The notes under the pieces were generated by a model that worked only from the letters and a program-made list of their open reading frames with translations, did no database searches and was not told the origin of the DNA. From Pseudobacter sp. (GTDB taxonomy: Bacteria; Bacteroidota; Bacteroidia; Chitinophagales; Chitinophagaceae), in assembly GCA_017849455.1 (NCBI GenBank), contig JAFIGX010000003.1, positions 496,001 to 560,000 of the forward strand: DNA of 64,000 nucleotides. The letters run 5' to 3'. How positions within the stretch are numbered: position 1 is the first letter of the stretch; each line of letters starts with the position of its first letter. Of the stretch, positions 1 to 8,422 are shown one piece after another. The position numbers were made by a program, and so were the translations under genes.

Positions 1-653
1 ACGATAATGGTGTGAAGAACCATCTCATCATGTGCGATGCGGAAGGCTCGCTCGCTTCGTTGAACGATAAAGAACGGTTGCAGGCGGTGGATAATCATTA
101 TAAATGGGTCGATGCAGCCAAATTCCTGGGCTGCGTCACCATCCGTGTGAATGCCTTCGGAGAGGGCAGCGCCGAAGATGTTCAGAAAGCCGCTATCGAT
201 GGCCTTGGCCGCCTCGGTGAATACGGCGCCAAAGTGGGGATCAATATTATCGTGGAGAACCACGGCGGCTATACTTCCAATGGGGTCTGGCTTTCAGGCG
301 TCATGAAAGCCATCAACAAACCCAATGTAGGCACCCTGCCCGACTTCGGCAATTTCTGTGTGAAGCGCGACGGCAAAGGCCCCTGGGAGGGAAAATGTAT
401 CGAAGAATACGATCGCTATAAAGGCGTCTCCGAACTGATGCCTTTCGCCAAAGGCGCAAGCGCCAAAACTTATGATTTCGATGCAGCAGGCAATTGCGTG
501 GAAACGGATTATGCCAAAATGCTGAAGATCGTCAGGGACGCCGGCTTCAGGGGTTATGTAGGGATCGAGTTTGAAGGCGACAAGATCTCCGAGGAAGAAG
601 GCATCCGGAAAACGAAGGTCCTGCTGGAAAAAGCAGGAGCTGCCATTTCCTAA
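1..653 (+). CDS. Sugar phosphate isomerase/epimerase, 5'-truncated by window edge
   Basis: The reading frame is open to the first base of the window, so this is the C-terminal part of a larger gene; the GTG at position 12 is probably an internal Val. About 215 residues remain. The sequence fits the xylose-isomerase-like TIM barrel family (AP endonuclease 2 superfamily): a strand ending VENHGG, PDFGN, and a C-terminal GIEFEG supply the acidic metal ligands typical of these divalent-metal sugar epimerases. The substrate cannot be told. The stop overlaps the stop of convergent cydB by 3-4 bases, leaving no room for a separate terminator. Confidence 0.85.
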   Translation, partial: DNGVKNHLIMCDAEGSLASLNDKERLQAVDNHYKWVDAAKFLGCVTIRVNAFGEGSAEDVQKAAIDGLGRLGEYGAKVGINIIVENHGGYTSNGVWLSGVMKAINKPNVGTLPDFGNFCVKRDGKGPWEGKCIEEYDRYKGVSELMPFAKGASAKTYDFDAAGNCVETDYAKMLKIVRDAGFRGYVGIEFEGDKISEEEGIRKTKVLLEKAGAAIS

Positions 654-1684
654 TAACTGGTCTCATCCAGTTTCACTTTTCCTTTAAAGGTCCAGAACAC
701 GAAAGTGGTATAGATCGCTACCAGCGGCGTTCCGATCAGGGCGATGATGAGCAGGATCTTCATCGTTTTGGGCGAGGACGCCGCATTATCGATAGTAATG
801 CTGTTATGCGGATCGGATGTAGAGAAAAGCAGGTAGGGGAATACTTCCAGCGCCACCATGATCAGCAACAAAGCAATGGTGAGGGCCGAACTTAAAAAAG
901 CATAGCGGTATTTGCCTTTCTTGATCTGCCTGGGGATATTCGCAATGGCCAGCACCATCATCACAGGGATCACGAACCCTCCGGGATTGCCCCTGAAAAA
1001 ATCACTGAGGTGCGGCACGTAAAGCAGGGTATACATCGTGGTGATCACAAAGCTCAGCACAAAGAAGATGATAAAGTTATTGGCAAGTATATGCAGCTTT
1101 GCATACAACCTGTTCTCCGTTTTCATGGTGAGGTAAATGGCGCCATGCATCATGAACAGGGCCAGGGTGGTGATCGAAACCAGTATTGAAAAAGGATTGA
1201 AGAATGAAAGCCAGTTACCTGAAAATTCTTTGTGCTCATTGAGTGGAATACCATACGCCACATTACCCAGCATCAATCCAAGCGAGAGGGCAATGATGAT
1301 ACAGGCCACGCAATACACGATGTCCCAGCCCTTGCGCCACCAGAGCATTGGCTCCTTGCTGCGGAACTCGATGGCAACAGCCCGGAAGATCAGTCCAACC
1401 AGGAACACCATGAACGGGACATAGAATGCCGAGAAGATCGCCGCATAAGCCACGGGGAATCCTGCAAACAAAGCACCGCCACCAATGACCAGCCATACTT
1501 CATTCCCATCCCATACCGGCCCGATCGCATTGAGGGCGATGCGGCGGCTCTGCTCCTTCTTCAACAACAGATGCAGCGAACCGGCGCCGAGATCGAAGCC
1601 ATCGAGAATAGCATAGCCGCTGATCACGCCACCGAAGACCAGGAACCACCAGATGTTGTAGTCGAGACCGAGGAATGTATTCAT
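650..1684 (-). CDS. cydB: Cytochrome bd ubiquinol oxidase subunit II
   Basis: CydB, 344 residues, is the membrane partner of CydA in the cytochrome bd oxidase, which oxidises quinol and reduces oxygen to water at low oxygen tension. The N-terminus (FLGLDYN, then [13 protein letters not shown]) and the WDGNEVWLV segment are characteristic of the family, and about eight or nine hydrophobic helices follow. I start at the ATG at 1684; an ATG four codons upstream (1696) is also possible. It lies downstream of cydA in the same direction, separated by about 130 bases that hold an inverted repeat. Confidence 0.95.
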   Translation of the reverse strand: MNTFLGLDYNIWWFLVFGGVISGYAILDGFDLGAGSLHLLLKKEQSRRIALNAIGPVWDGNEVWLVIGGGALFAGFPVAYAAIFSAFYVPFMVFLVGLIFRAVAIEFRSKEPMLWWRKGWDIVYCVACIIIALSLGLMLGNVAYGIPLNEHKEFSGNWLSFFNPFSILVSITTLALFMMHGAIYLTMKTENRLYAKLHILANNFIIFFVLSFVITTMYTLLYVPHLSDFFRGNPGGFVIPVMMVLAIANIPRQIKKGKYRYAFLSSALTIALLLIMVALEVFPYLLFSTSDPHNSITIDNAASSPKTMKILLIIALIGTPLVAIYTTFVFWTFKGKVKLDETSY

Positions 1685-1707
1685 TTGACAGATCATTTAA
1701 TTAATAT

Positions 1708-1814
1708 AGTTGGCAGTTGGCAATTTGCAGTTAGTACCCGCAGCTTTAGCAATCAATAGTACTGCAGGCACTTTCAAGGTTCAACTGCCAACTGTAAACT
1801 GCCCACTGCCAACT
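1708..1814. repeat. Imperfect inverted repeat between cydA and cydB
   Basis: A 25-base arm at 1708-1732 built of GTTGGCA-type units is matched, 22 of 25 bases, by the reverse complement at 1790-1814; an extra AACTGCCAACT unit sits just inside the right arm. The loop is 57 bases. The repeat fills the cydA-cydB gap, so it could modulate cydB readthrough or be a resident extragenic palindrome of the genome. No ORF lies inside it. Confidence 0.75.
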
Positions 1815-1815
1815 C

Positions 1816-3195
1816 TCAATGCCCCATCAGCGGATTATCCCGCTTGCTGCCCTCTTCGATGGCCTCTTTCGTTCCATAGTCGACCGGCCCGTGCTGGATC
1901 TTCCTGTTGAGCATATAAAGGAACAATACTAACAGTAATATATATACGACCATGAACAGGATCAGGGAGAACAATACCTGGTTGGCGGTAACGGCTTTCG
2001 AAAGCGCATCGGATGTTTTCAGCAATCCGTATACCACCCAGGGCTGCCGGCCCATTTCTGCTGCGAACCAGCCGGCCTGGTTCGCGATCTGGGGTAATAA
2101 TACCGCCCATACAAAGATCCAGAGCAGCCAGCGCTTATCGAATAATTTTTTACGATAGGCAAGCCATGATGCCAGCAGGGTCAGTGCGATCAGTGTTATC
2201 CCGATGCCTACCATGATATGATAGAACTGAAAGATGGCATTGACCTGTGTAGGCCGTTCATCGGCAGGGAACGCATTCAGTCCTTTCACCGGTTCATTGA
2301 AATTACCGTAGAGCAGGAAGGAGAGGCCTCCGGGGACTCTGATCCCGGTTACTTCCTGTTTCTTATTGTTCACGTATCCCAGCAGGTACATATCCGCCCT
2401 GGCCACCGAATCATAATGTCCTTCCAGCGCCGCCAGTTTTGCAGGTTGATTTTTCGCTACGCCTTCCGCGCTCCTGTGACCAACGAAGAGTTGTAATAAG
2501 CTGAAGACAGTAGCCACTACCAAGGCAATCCTAAAAGAAGGTTTTGCAATGGCCAAATGCCTGTTCTTTAAAATATACCAGGCATTCACGCTCAGCACCA
2601 GGAAGGCGCCGGCAAGAAAAGCCCCGATCCATACATGCGTGAGACGCTCAACGCTGGAAGGATTGAAGACCATGGCCCAGAAATCCGTGATCTCTGCGCG
2701 GGCATTCATACCTTCTCCCACGATCCGGAAACCTGACGGCGTTTGTTGCCAGGAATTGGCCACCACGATCCAGACCGCCGAGAACATCGACCCTAGAAAG
2801 ACCATCACCGCAGAGAAAAAATGAACTTTCGGCCCTACCCGGTTCCAGCCGAAAATTAAGATGCCCAGGAATCCGGATTCGAGGGCAAAGGCGAAGATGC
2901 CTTCCGCCGCAAGCGCGCTTCCGAAAATATCGCCCACATATTTGGAATAGGTGGCCCAGTTGGTGCCGAACTCAAATTCCATGATGATGCCCGTTGCCAC
3001 GCCGATGCCGAAGATCAAGGCAAAGATCTTGATCCAGAAGCGGGTGATCTGTTCATAAAGCTGGTTCCCTGTTTTGAGGTACATCCCTTCGAATATCACG
3101 AGCAGCAGTCCAAGCCCAATACTCAGCGGGGGATAGATGTAGTGAAAAGCAATGGTGAATGCGAACTGGATCCGCGCCAATATTTCTACGTCCAT
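1816..3195 (-). CDS. cydA: Cytochrome bd ubiquinol oxidase subunit I
   Basis: CydA, 459 residues, carries the haems of the bd-type terminal oxidase. The ATG at 3195 gives [14 protein letters not shown] followed by [13 protein letters not shown], where the haem-ligand His is expected; an upstream in-frame extension to 3243 is less likely. The [11 protein letters not shown] motif near residue 385 is diagnostic. The length is shorter than E. coli CydA (522), which suggests a short quinol-binding Q-loop. A terminator hairpin at 3234-3257 separates it from the upstream DUF2480 gene, so cydAB looks like its own unit. No cydX-like ORF was recognised. Confidence 0.95.
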   Translation of the reverse strand: MDVEILARIQFAFTIAFHYIYPPLSIGLGLLLVIFEGMYLKTGNQLYEQITRFWIKIFALIFGIGVATGIIMEFEFGTNWATYSKYVGDIFGSALAAEGIFAFALESGFLGILIFGWNRVGPKVHFFSAVMVFLGSMFSAVWIVVANSWQQTPSGFRIVGEGMNARAEITDFWAMVFNPSSVERLTHVWIGAFLAGAFLVLSVNAWYILKNRHLAIAKPSFRIALVVATVFSLLQLFVGHRSAEGVAKNQPAKLAALEGHYDSVARADMYLLGYVNNKKQEVTGIRVPGGLSFLLYGNFNEPVKGLNAFPADERPTQVNAIFQFYHIMVGIGITLIALTLLASWLAYRKKLFDKRWLLWIFVWAVLLPQIANQAGWFAAEMGRQPWVVYGLLKTSDALSKAVTANQVLFSLILFMVVYILLLVLFLYMLNRKIQHGPVDYGTKEAIEEGSKRDNPLMGH

Positions 3196-3226
3196 GTCGG
3201 AACGGTTTTGATGTCTGATGCAGGGC

Positions 3227-3257
3227 ACAAAAAAAGCCGACACTACAGTATCGGCTT
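3227..3257 (-). terminator. Rho-independent terminator of the DUF2480 gene
   Basis: A 7-bp stem AAGCCGA / TCGGCTT (3234-3240 and 3251-3257) with a 10-base loop is followed on the minus strand by a run of T. It starts only 4 bases beyond the stop codon of the DUF2480 gene and precedes cydA. Confidence 0.8.
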
Positions 3258-3260
3258 CAA

Positions 3261-3767
3261 TTATTTTTTCTTAAAGATAGGAACAGTGCTACAAGGTTCT
3301 CCATACATGATGCTCTTTGCAACCGGTCTCAGCATTTTTGTAATGGTGAGATAAGCAGCTTCACCGATCGGTACATCTCCACAACCTTTTATCACTACCC
3401 GTTTATCTTCGAATGGTGAAACAGGGATCGCTTCTATCTTTTTCAGAAATAGTTGTTGTTGTACCGACCTTTCATCGCCGAACAATACTTCACTGGCAAT
3501 TGGCTGGAGATAGGAAACCACCAGCATATAGGCCCATATAGGAATGATAGCATCCGAAGAGCAGGTAACTGCTACGAGCTTGTGCTGGTATATGGTCCAG
3601 TCGAGCGATTGCAGCGCTGTCCTGAAATCCTTTTCTTTCAGGACCATCTCCATGAATAAATAGGGCTTGAGATCGAACACAACGATGGGTTCGCGGGGAA
3701 AGTATTCCTCCAGGTCCAGCGTGATCAATTGGCTCTGCGCTACTTTATTGATGATCTCTTCACTCAT
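3261..3767 (-). CDS. DUF2480 family protein
   Basis: A 168-residue soluble protein matching the Bacteroidota-specific DUF2480 family: an N-terminal VITLDLEEYFP-like segment, ALQSLDW, ending with PVAKSIMYGEPCSTVPIFKK. The function is unknown; the family is widely conserved in the phylum. I chose MSEEIINKV at 3767 rather than the ATG eight codons upstream because it matches the usual family N-terminus. A minus-strand TACCTTTG element at 3780-3787 fits a short-leader promoter. It is flanked by its own terminator and a long inverted repeat, so it is probably monocistronic. Confidence 0.85.
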   Translation of the reverse strand: MSEEIINKVAQSQLITLDLEEYFPREPIVVFDLKPYLFMEMVLKEKDFRTALQSLDWTIYQHKLVAVTCSSDAIIPIWAYMLVVSYLQPIASEVLFGDERSVQQQLFLKKIEAIPVSPFEDKRVVIKGCGDVPIGEAAYLTITKMLRPVAKSIMYGEPCSTVPIFKKK

Positions 3768-3779
3768 ACATTGATTAAA

Positions 3780-3787
3780 CAAAGGTA
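3780..3787 (-). promoter_or_regulatory. Bacteroidota -7 element (TACCTTTG) for the DUF2480 gene
   Basis: An exact match to TAnnTTTG on the minus strand, 12 bases before the chosen ATG. The predicted leader is under 10 nt. No convincing -33 TTG was seen. Confidence 0.55.
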
Positions 3788-3833
3788 GCACAGAAATGTT
3801 GGGTGAGGAAGCACTTTATGGTTGGGTTTACAG

Positions 3834-3891
3834 GTTAAAAAGTTGAAAGGTTAACAGGGAATTCAACCTGTTAACCTTTCAACTTTTTAAC
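3834..3891. repeat. Perfect 25-bp inverted repeat
   Basis: Arms at 3834-3858 and 3867-3891 are exact reverse complements around the 8-base loop GAATTCAA. The arms are purine/T rich (GTTAAAAAGTTGAAAGG..). It sits between the start of the DUF2480 gene and the stop of the PpiD-like gene, both leftward. It could act as a terminator for the upstream foldase gene, but there is no clear U-tract; perfect arms of this length look more like an extragenic repeat element. Confidence 0.8.
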
Positions 3892-3913
3892 TTATCAACC
3901 CAGGATCGTATTG

Positions 3914-6046
3914 CTAGAAAAACCTGATCCGGTTATCGACTATATCGGCCCCTTTCTTGATGGCCTCGATGATGCGGAAACCAGACATGCGTTGGTTCTG
4001 GTTCATGGACTGCTGCATCTGTTTCACATCGAGGTTCGGATTGGCTTTAGCGCTGATATTTTCTACTTTGATATAGAATACTGCGATCTCGCCATCGATC
4101 GGCGTAGATACCTTCGACTGGTTATCTTTATTGAAAGCAGCGCCGATCAGCTTGGTCTCATTGCCGATATTGGGGATGAAGGGACTGCTGAACATGATAC
4201 TGTCTGCCTTCAGCACAGGTTGGTTCACAACTTTGGAAATGCCATCAAGCGTATTCGCGCTACCTACTTTCTGGATGATGGCATCCGCTTTCTTGCGGTT
4301 GCGGATCTTGTATTCAACCAGTGGGCGGGCCCTGTCGACCGCCATAACACCTTTATTATATGCCTGCACCAATACCGGCACAACATATTTATCACCGATC
4401 TGGTAGGCATGGTCCGCTACCTTGCCAGGTTTGGCATCGTTGAAGATCCAACGGATCAGCTCACGGTTCTCACCCAGGCCGGGAATACCGGTTTCCATGG
4501 GTTTGATATCCATGGCCGGGAATTTATTCAGATTTTTCTTTTTCACGTTCTCATCGAAAGATGCTTTGTCGCGGCTCTCGCCTGCAAACTGCGAAGCAGC
4601 ACTGGAAGCGGTGTTCACCGTTTCGTCACTGGCAACGATCGGCCGGGAGATATAGGCCACTTTGTAACCGGTAGCGATATTTTTCTGGCTGAGCACTTCA
4701 ATATAATGGTAGCCGGCATAGGAGGCATTCTCCACTTTCACTGTTTTCTTATCACCGGTATTACCATAGAAGATCGTTTCTGCAAACTCTTTGCTGAGGT
4801 TTCCGAACTGGATGGAAGAGAATTCATACTCTCCTTTATTGTTCTTGCTGCCTTCATCATCGCTGAACTTCACCACCATGCTGTCGAAGCTGGCGCCATT
4901 GCGGATGGCGGTCACGATGCTGTCGATCAGTTTTTTGGCCGCGCTATCAGTTCTCTTCACACCTTGCTGGTCCTGGATCTTGATGAGGATATGCCTGCTC
5001 TTCACGGAATCGGGGATGGCTCTTTTACCGAGCATTTTAGCCAGTACATAATTATTGCCATCCAGGTAGGGGCCGTATACGGCGCCATCGGCCAGTTGTT
5101 TGATGGAATCTGCAAAAGCCACCTTCATGGCGGCGCTGTGAACATACCCATCGAAGAAGGGTGTTTCACTATTATTACGTACCAGGAAAGATTCGGCTTC
5201 CGATGCCGGGAGACTGGCGAATTCCTGTTTTTTGGCAGCGATATCATTGAGTGATTTTGCGCTGTCGGCCTTGCTGGGCGCTGCGTCGAACATCACATAT
5301 TCAATACCTCTTGCCTCTTCCTGCTGGTATGCTTCTTTATTTTGGTTCACGTACTGGCGAATATCATCATCCGATACCTTGATAGTTGAATCGGGAATGG
5401 TGGCATAGGGCACAGATACATAAGAGATAGAAGAGATCTGGCTGTTCTCTGCGTTGATCTTTTCTACCAGCCACTTCGGAGTATAGGCGCTGTTGCTGAG
5501 AAGTGATACGAATTTTTCTTTCATGCGGTTCTTCTCGAGGGCAGGCACGAACTCACCCCAGAAGCTCACGTACTGTGCAGAATTCTTTTTCATGGAACCA
5601 ATGGCCTGTGCCGCTGCCGCGGCATCGTACATATTGGTCTTGGGATCAGTGAACTGCTGGCGCAATTGCTGAGGCGGATTGGGACCATATAAAATATCAC
5701 CTCTTTCTTCTTTACTGATAGGAGCGAAGCCGAGCTTCTCATATTCTTCCCCAAGTACCGCATCTTCTACATATTCATTCCAGATCCCGTCGCGGATCTG
5801 CTGGCGCAAACGATCGTCGACAGGATAATTGGCTTGCTGATAATTTGCTTCGGCCACTTTATACCTTTGTTCGAAGGCCATAGCATCGATCTTGGTTCCA
5901 TTGATCTTGCCAAGGGTGGTAGAATGCGAACTGAATATGCCACCTGACCGTAATGCGTCTTCAACAATAAAGGCTATCAGGGCTAATGCAATCGCAGCAA
6001 TGATGATCCACGCGGCTTTGTCGCGGATAGTCTGAATAACTGACAT
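3914..6046 (-). CDS. PpiD-like peptidylprolyl isomerase / periplasmic foldase
   Basis: A 710-residue membrane-anchored chaperone. Residues about 12-30 form one transmembrane anchor (AAWIIIAAIALALIAFIV) after a short cytoplasmic tail, followed by a SurA-N-like helical region and a parvulin (PpiC) rotamase domain at roughly 345-450 that begins SRHILIKIQ and contains FGNLSKEFAETIF. This is the layout of PpiD/SurA-type proteins that fold outer-membrane and periplasmic clients; the C-terminal 250 residues resemble a second, degenerate rotamase-like region. It is the last leftward gene before the putative origin region. Confidence 0.9.
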   Translation of the reverse strand: MSVIQTIRDKAAWIIIAAIALALIAFIVEDALRSGGIFSSHSTTLGKINGTKIDAMAFEQRYKVAEANYQQANYPVDDRLRQQIRDGIWNEYVEDAVLGEEYEKLGFAPISKEERGDILYGPNPPQQLRQQFTDPKTNMYDAAAAAQAIGSMKKNSAQYVSFWGEFVPALEKNRMKEKFVSLLSNSAYTPKWLVEKINAENSQISSISYVSVPYATIPDSTIKVSDDDIRQYVNQNKEAYQQEEARGIEYVMFDAAPSKADSAKSLNDIAAKKQEFASLPASEAESFLVRNNSETPFFDGYVHSAAMKVAFADSIKQLADGAVYGPYLDGNNYVLAKMLGKRAIPDSVKSRHILIKIQDQQGVKRTDSAAKKLIDSIVTAIRNGASFDSMVVKFSDDEGSKNNKGEYEFSSIQFGNLSKEFAETIFYGNTGDKKTVKVENASYAGYHYIEVLSQKNIATGYKVAYISRPIVASDETVNTASSAASQFAGESRDKASFDENVKKKNLNKFPAMDIKPMETGIPGLGENRELIRWIFNDAKPGKVADHAYQIGDKYVVPVLVQAYNKGVMAVDRARPLVEYKIRNRKKADAIIQKVGSANTLDGISKVVNQPVLKADSIMFSSPFIPNIGNETKLIGAAFNKDNQSKVSTPIDGEIAVFYIKVENISAKANPNLDVKQMQQSMNQNQRMSGFRIIEAIKKGADIVDNRIRFF

Positions 6047-6621
6047 AGTGATATAAGTCCGTACGGTTTTGAAACGGATGGCAAAAATAGGGGAAAAAAG
6101 GTTATGAACAAACTGTGGAAAACAGGTTCAAAGCAGCATGAACAAAGGGTTTTACCAGTTGGGCGGTTCTCTCTTTCTCCGGCCGAAGGCCGCGAAATTT
6201 TTTTTGTGGAACGGGCTTGTGAAAACAGTCTCCCCATACCCCCGTTGATAAGCCATAAATACTGTGGAAAAGCCTCCTTTTTCCCATTCCGTTTCCGTGG
6301 ATAGATGGATCAAAAATTTTCAGGGGACGAAGGACAGGGCCGGCGATGTCCATAAACCCGGAGATATTCCACACACACTAACAGGAAAATGAAGGTTGGA
6401 AAGAAGGTTTTTTATCCTGACCGTTTTTAATCCACGGGAGTGGAAAAAGGCAGGGATCGCAGAACCGATCACAGTTTGTGATTGTTAATGGTTTGTGGAA
6501 ATCTGTGGATAAACAGGTTGTTGTAACTTTACCAAAATTCCGGCTTTTACATTTATCCACTAATCCACAGCCGTAATAATAATAGGTTATTTATAAAAAA
6601 ATAGAATTAATAATAAATACT
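6047..6621. other. Candidate chromosomal replication origin (oriC)
   Basis: A 575-base gene-free stretch. It holds one perfect DnaA box TGTGGATAA (6504-6512) and four nonamers with one mismatch: TGTGGAAAA at 6114-6122 and 6263-6271, TTATCCACT at 6553-6561, TAATCCACA at 6561-6569. Four more have two mismatches (6296-6304, 6365-6373, 6428-6436, 6494-6502). Next to the densest cluster, 6572-6620 is almost pure A/T, as expected for an unwinding element. Flanking genes diverge (PpiD-like leftward, nadA rightward), and mnmG, a classic origin neighbour, lies 2 kb away. dnaA itself is not in the window. Confidence 0.6.
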
Positions 6622-7632
6622 ATGGAGGATATTAACATAGCATCGGCAAAAGAAAATGTGGGAAGGGCTGGCTTTCTCGATGTGGAAGTGGACCCGCAAC
6701 TGGACCTTTTCCGCGAGATCGAAAGGTTGAAAAAGGAAAAGAACGCGATCGTGCTGGCGCATTATTACCAGGAGCCGGATATCCAGGATGTGGCGGATTA
6801 TATAGGCGACAGCCTGGGACTTGCGCAGAAAGCGGAAAAGACCGATGCAGATATCATCGTATTTGCCGGGGTGCATTTCATGGCGGAGACAGCCAAGATC
6901 CTGAACCCGCACAAGAAAGTGCTGCTGCCCGACCTCAAAGCTGGTTGCTCACTGGCCGACAGTGCACCGCCTCCATTGTTCAAACGCTTCAGGGACCAGC
7001 ACCCCGATCATGTAGTGATCTCTTATATCAATTGCAGCGCTGGTATCAAGGCCCTGAGCGATATCATCTGTACTTCCAGCAATGCACAAAAGATCGTTGA
7101 ATCGGTGCCGGCTGATAAACCGATCATCTTTGCGCCTGATAAGAACCTTGGCGCCTACCTGGTGAAGAAGACCGGCCGGGATATGCTATTGTGGAATGGT
7201 GCATGTATGGTGCATGAGATCTTCAGCCTGGAGAAGATCACAAAGTTGAAAGTGCGCCACCCGAAAGCCAAACTGATCGCTCATCCGGAATGTGAAGAGC
7301 CCATCCTGCGTATTGCGGATTATATCGGATCTACTACGGGACTGTTGAAATATACTCAACAGGACGACGCAAAGGAATACATTGTGGCTACTGAAACGGG
7401 GATCCTGCACCAGATGGAAAAAGCATCTCCCCATAAAACGTTTATACCGGCCCCGCCGGATAATGGTTGTGCCTGCAACGACTGCCCGCACATGAAGTTG
7501 AACACATTAGAAAAATTATATCTCTGTATGGAATATGAGCTGCCTGAGATCACGATGGATGAGGAATTGCGGGTGGCAGCGAAAAAGCCCATCGAGCGGA
7601 TGCTGGAGATCAGTGCGAAGTATGGATTGTAG
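6622..7632 (+). CDS. nadA: Quinolinate synthase NadA
   Basis: NadA, 336 residues, condenses iminoaspartate with dihydroxyacetone phosphate to quinolinate in de novo NAD synthesis, using a [4Fe-4S] cluster. The three cluster cysteines are visible in context: [21 protein letters not shown] and [29 protein letters not shown] near residue 45 is the standard substrate-binding segment. The ATG at 6622 follows the AT-rich end of the putative origin. No nadB or nadC is adjacent. A GTCTGAAC repeat begins 3 bases after the stop. Confidence 0.97.
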   Translation: MEDINIASAKENVGRAGFLDVEVDPQLDLFREIERLKKEKNAIVLAHYYQEPDIQDVADYIGDSLGLAQKAEKTDADIIVFAGVHFMAETAKILNPHKKVLLPDLKAGCSLADSAPPPLFKRFRDQHPDHVVISYINCSAGIKALSDIICTSSNAQKIVESVPADKPIIFAPDKNLGAYLVKKTGRDMLLWNGACMVHEIFSLEKITKLKVRHPKAKLIAHPECEEPILRIADYIGSTTGLLKYTQQDDAKEYIVATETGILHQMEKASPHKTFIPAPPDNGCACNDCPHMKLNTLEKLYLCMEYELPEITMDEELRVAAKKPIERMLEISAKYGL

Positions 7633-7945
7633 TTTGTCTGAACTGGGATTTATGAGATAAATGGGATGGGTGGGATGAGATTCTGGTTCCTAAGGCTGAC
7701 CGCGGTCAGCTGTATAGGAAAAGACAGGAAGGAGAGGTGGTTTTAATGGGTTTTGAGGAAGGATAGGAGAAAAGTAGGGAAGTGATCCGTGAATTGCATT
7801 GAGCCGAATTTTAGGTCTTAAAATGAGTTGTGGGATTTACTTTATTGCAGAGGATGAGAGAAAGGATTCACGAATCGTGGTGAATTTAATAGTCTATTAA
7901 TATAGTAGAGTAAATTTGTTTTGGTAATTTCTTGTTGAATTTTAT
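7633..7945. other. Intergenic stretch with repeat copy, palindrome and promoter
   Basis: 313 bases without a gene. It holds a single arm of the GTCTGAAC repeat (7636-7683), a perfect 16-bp palindrome at 7695-7710, and an exact TAnnTTTG element (TAAATTTG, 7911-7918) about 27 bases before the msrC start. The rest shows nothing recognisable. Confidence 0.6.
7636..7683 (+). repeat. GTCTGAAC-family repeat, single unpaired arm
   Basis: Starts GTCTGAACTGGGATT and continues with GGGAT units, closely resembling the left arm of the element at 52805-52908 and, more loosely, that at 45499-45682. Here no complementary arm follows. It lies directly behind the nadA stop codon. Confidence 0.7.
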
Positions 7946-8422
7946 ATGGCAGAAGATTTACATATTATTTCGGGAACAAAAGCAGATCAATATAGATCGC
8001 TGATCCCGCAGATCAGGGGGCTGCTGGAAGGAGAGCCTGATCTGGTGGCCAACCTGGCAAATGTGGTGGCGGCCCTAAAGGAGCAGTTCGGTTGGTTTTG
8101 GGTTGGATTTTATTTGGTGAAAGGAGAGGAGTTGGTATTGGGGCCGTTCCAGGGGCCGGTTGCGTGTACACGTATCCGTTATAATAAGGGTGTATGTGGC
8201 GCCAGCTGGGCGGAAGCAAAGACGATGATTGTTCCTGACGTGGAAAAATTCCCCGGACATATTGCCTGTAGTAGTTTATCCAGGTCTGAAATTGTAGTTC
8301 CTATTTTTCGAAATAGTAAAGTGATCGGCGTGCTGGATGTTGACAGCAGCGCGCTCAATGAGTTCGATACAATAGACCAGGAATACCTGGAGCAAATTGT
8401 TGACCTGATCACCTTCCCATAA
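7946..8422 (+). CDS. msrC: Free methionine-(R)-sulfoxide reductase (GAF domain)
   Basis: A 158-residue single GAF-domain protein of the fRMsr/YebR family, which reduces free L-methionine-(R)-sulfoxide using thioredoxin. The three family cysteines are present at residues 74 (GPVACTRI), 84 (KGVCGASW) and 108 (GHIACSS); their spacing of 10 and 24 equals that of E. coli Cys84, Cys94 and Cys118. The WFWVGFYLV strand and GVLDVDSS end are also typical. Its 3' end overlaps the convergent mnmG by 14 bases. Confidence 0.92.
   Translation: MAEDLHIISGTKADQYRSLIPQIRGLLEGEPDLVANLANVVAALKEQFGWFWVGFYLVKGEELVLGPFQGPVACTRIRYNKGVCGASWAEAKTMIVPDVEKFPGHIACSSLSRSEIVVPIFRNSKVIGVLDVDSSALNEFDTIDQEYLEQIVDLITFP

Noticed and set aside
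3911..5254. 447-codon open frame on the plus strand
   Set aside because: It lies wholly opposite the PpiD-like gene, lacks any family resemblance and follows from the codon bias of the real gene.
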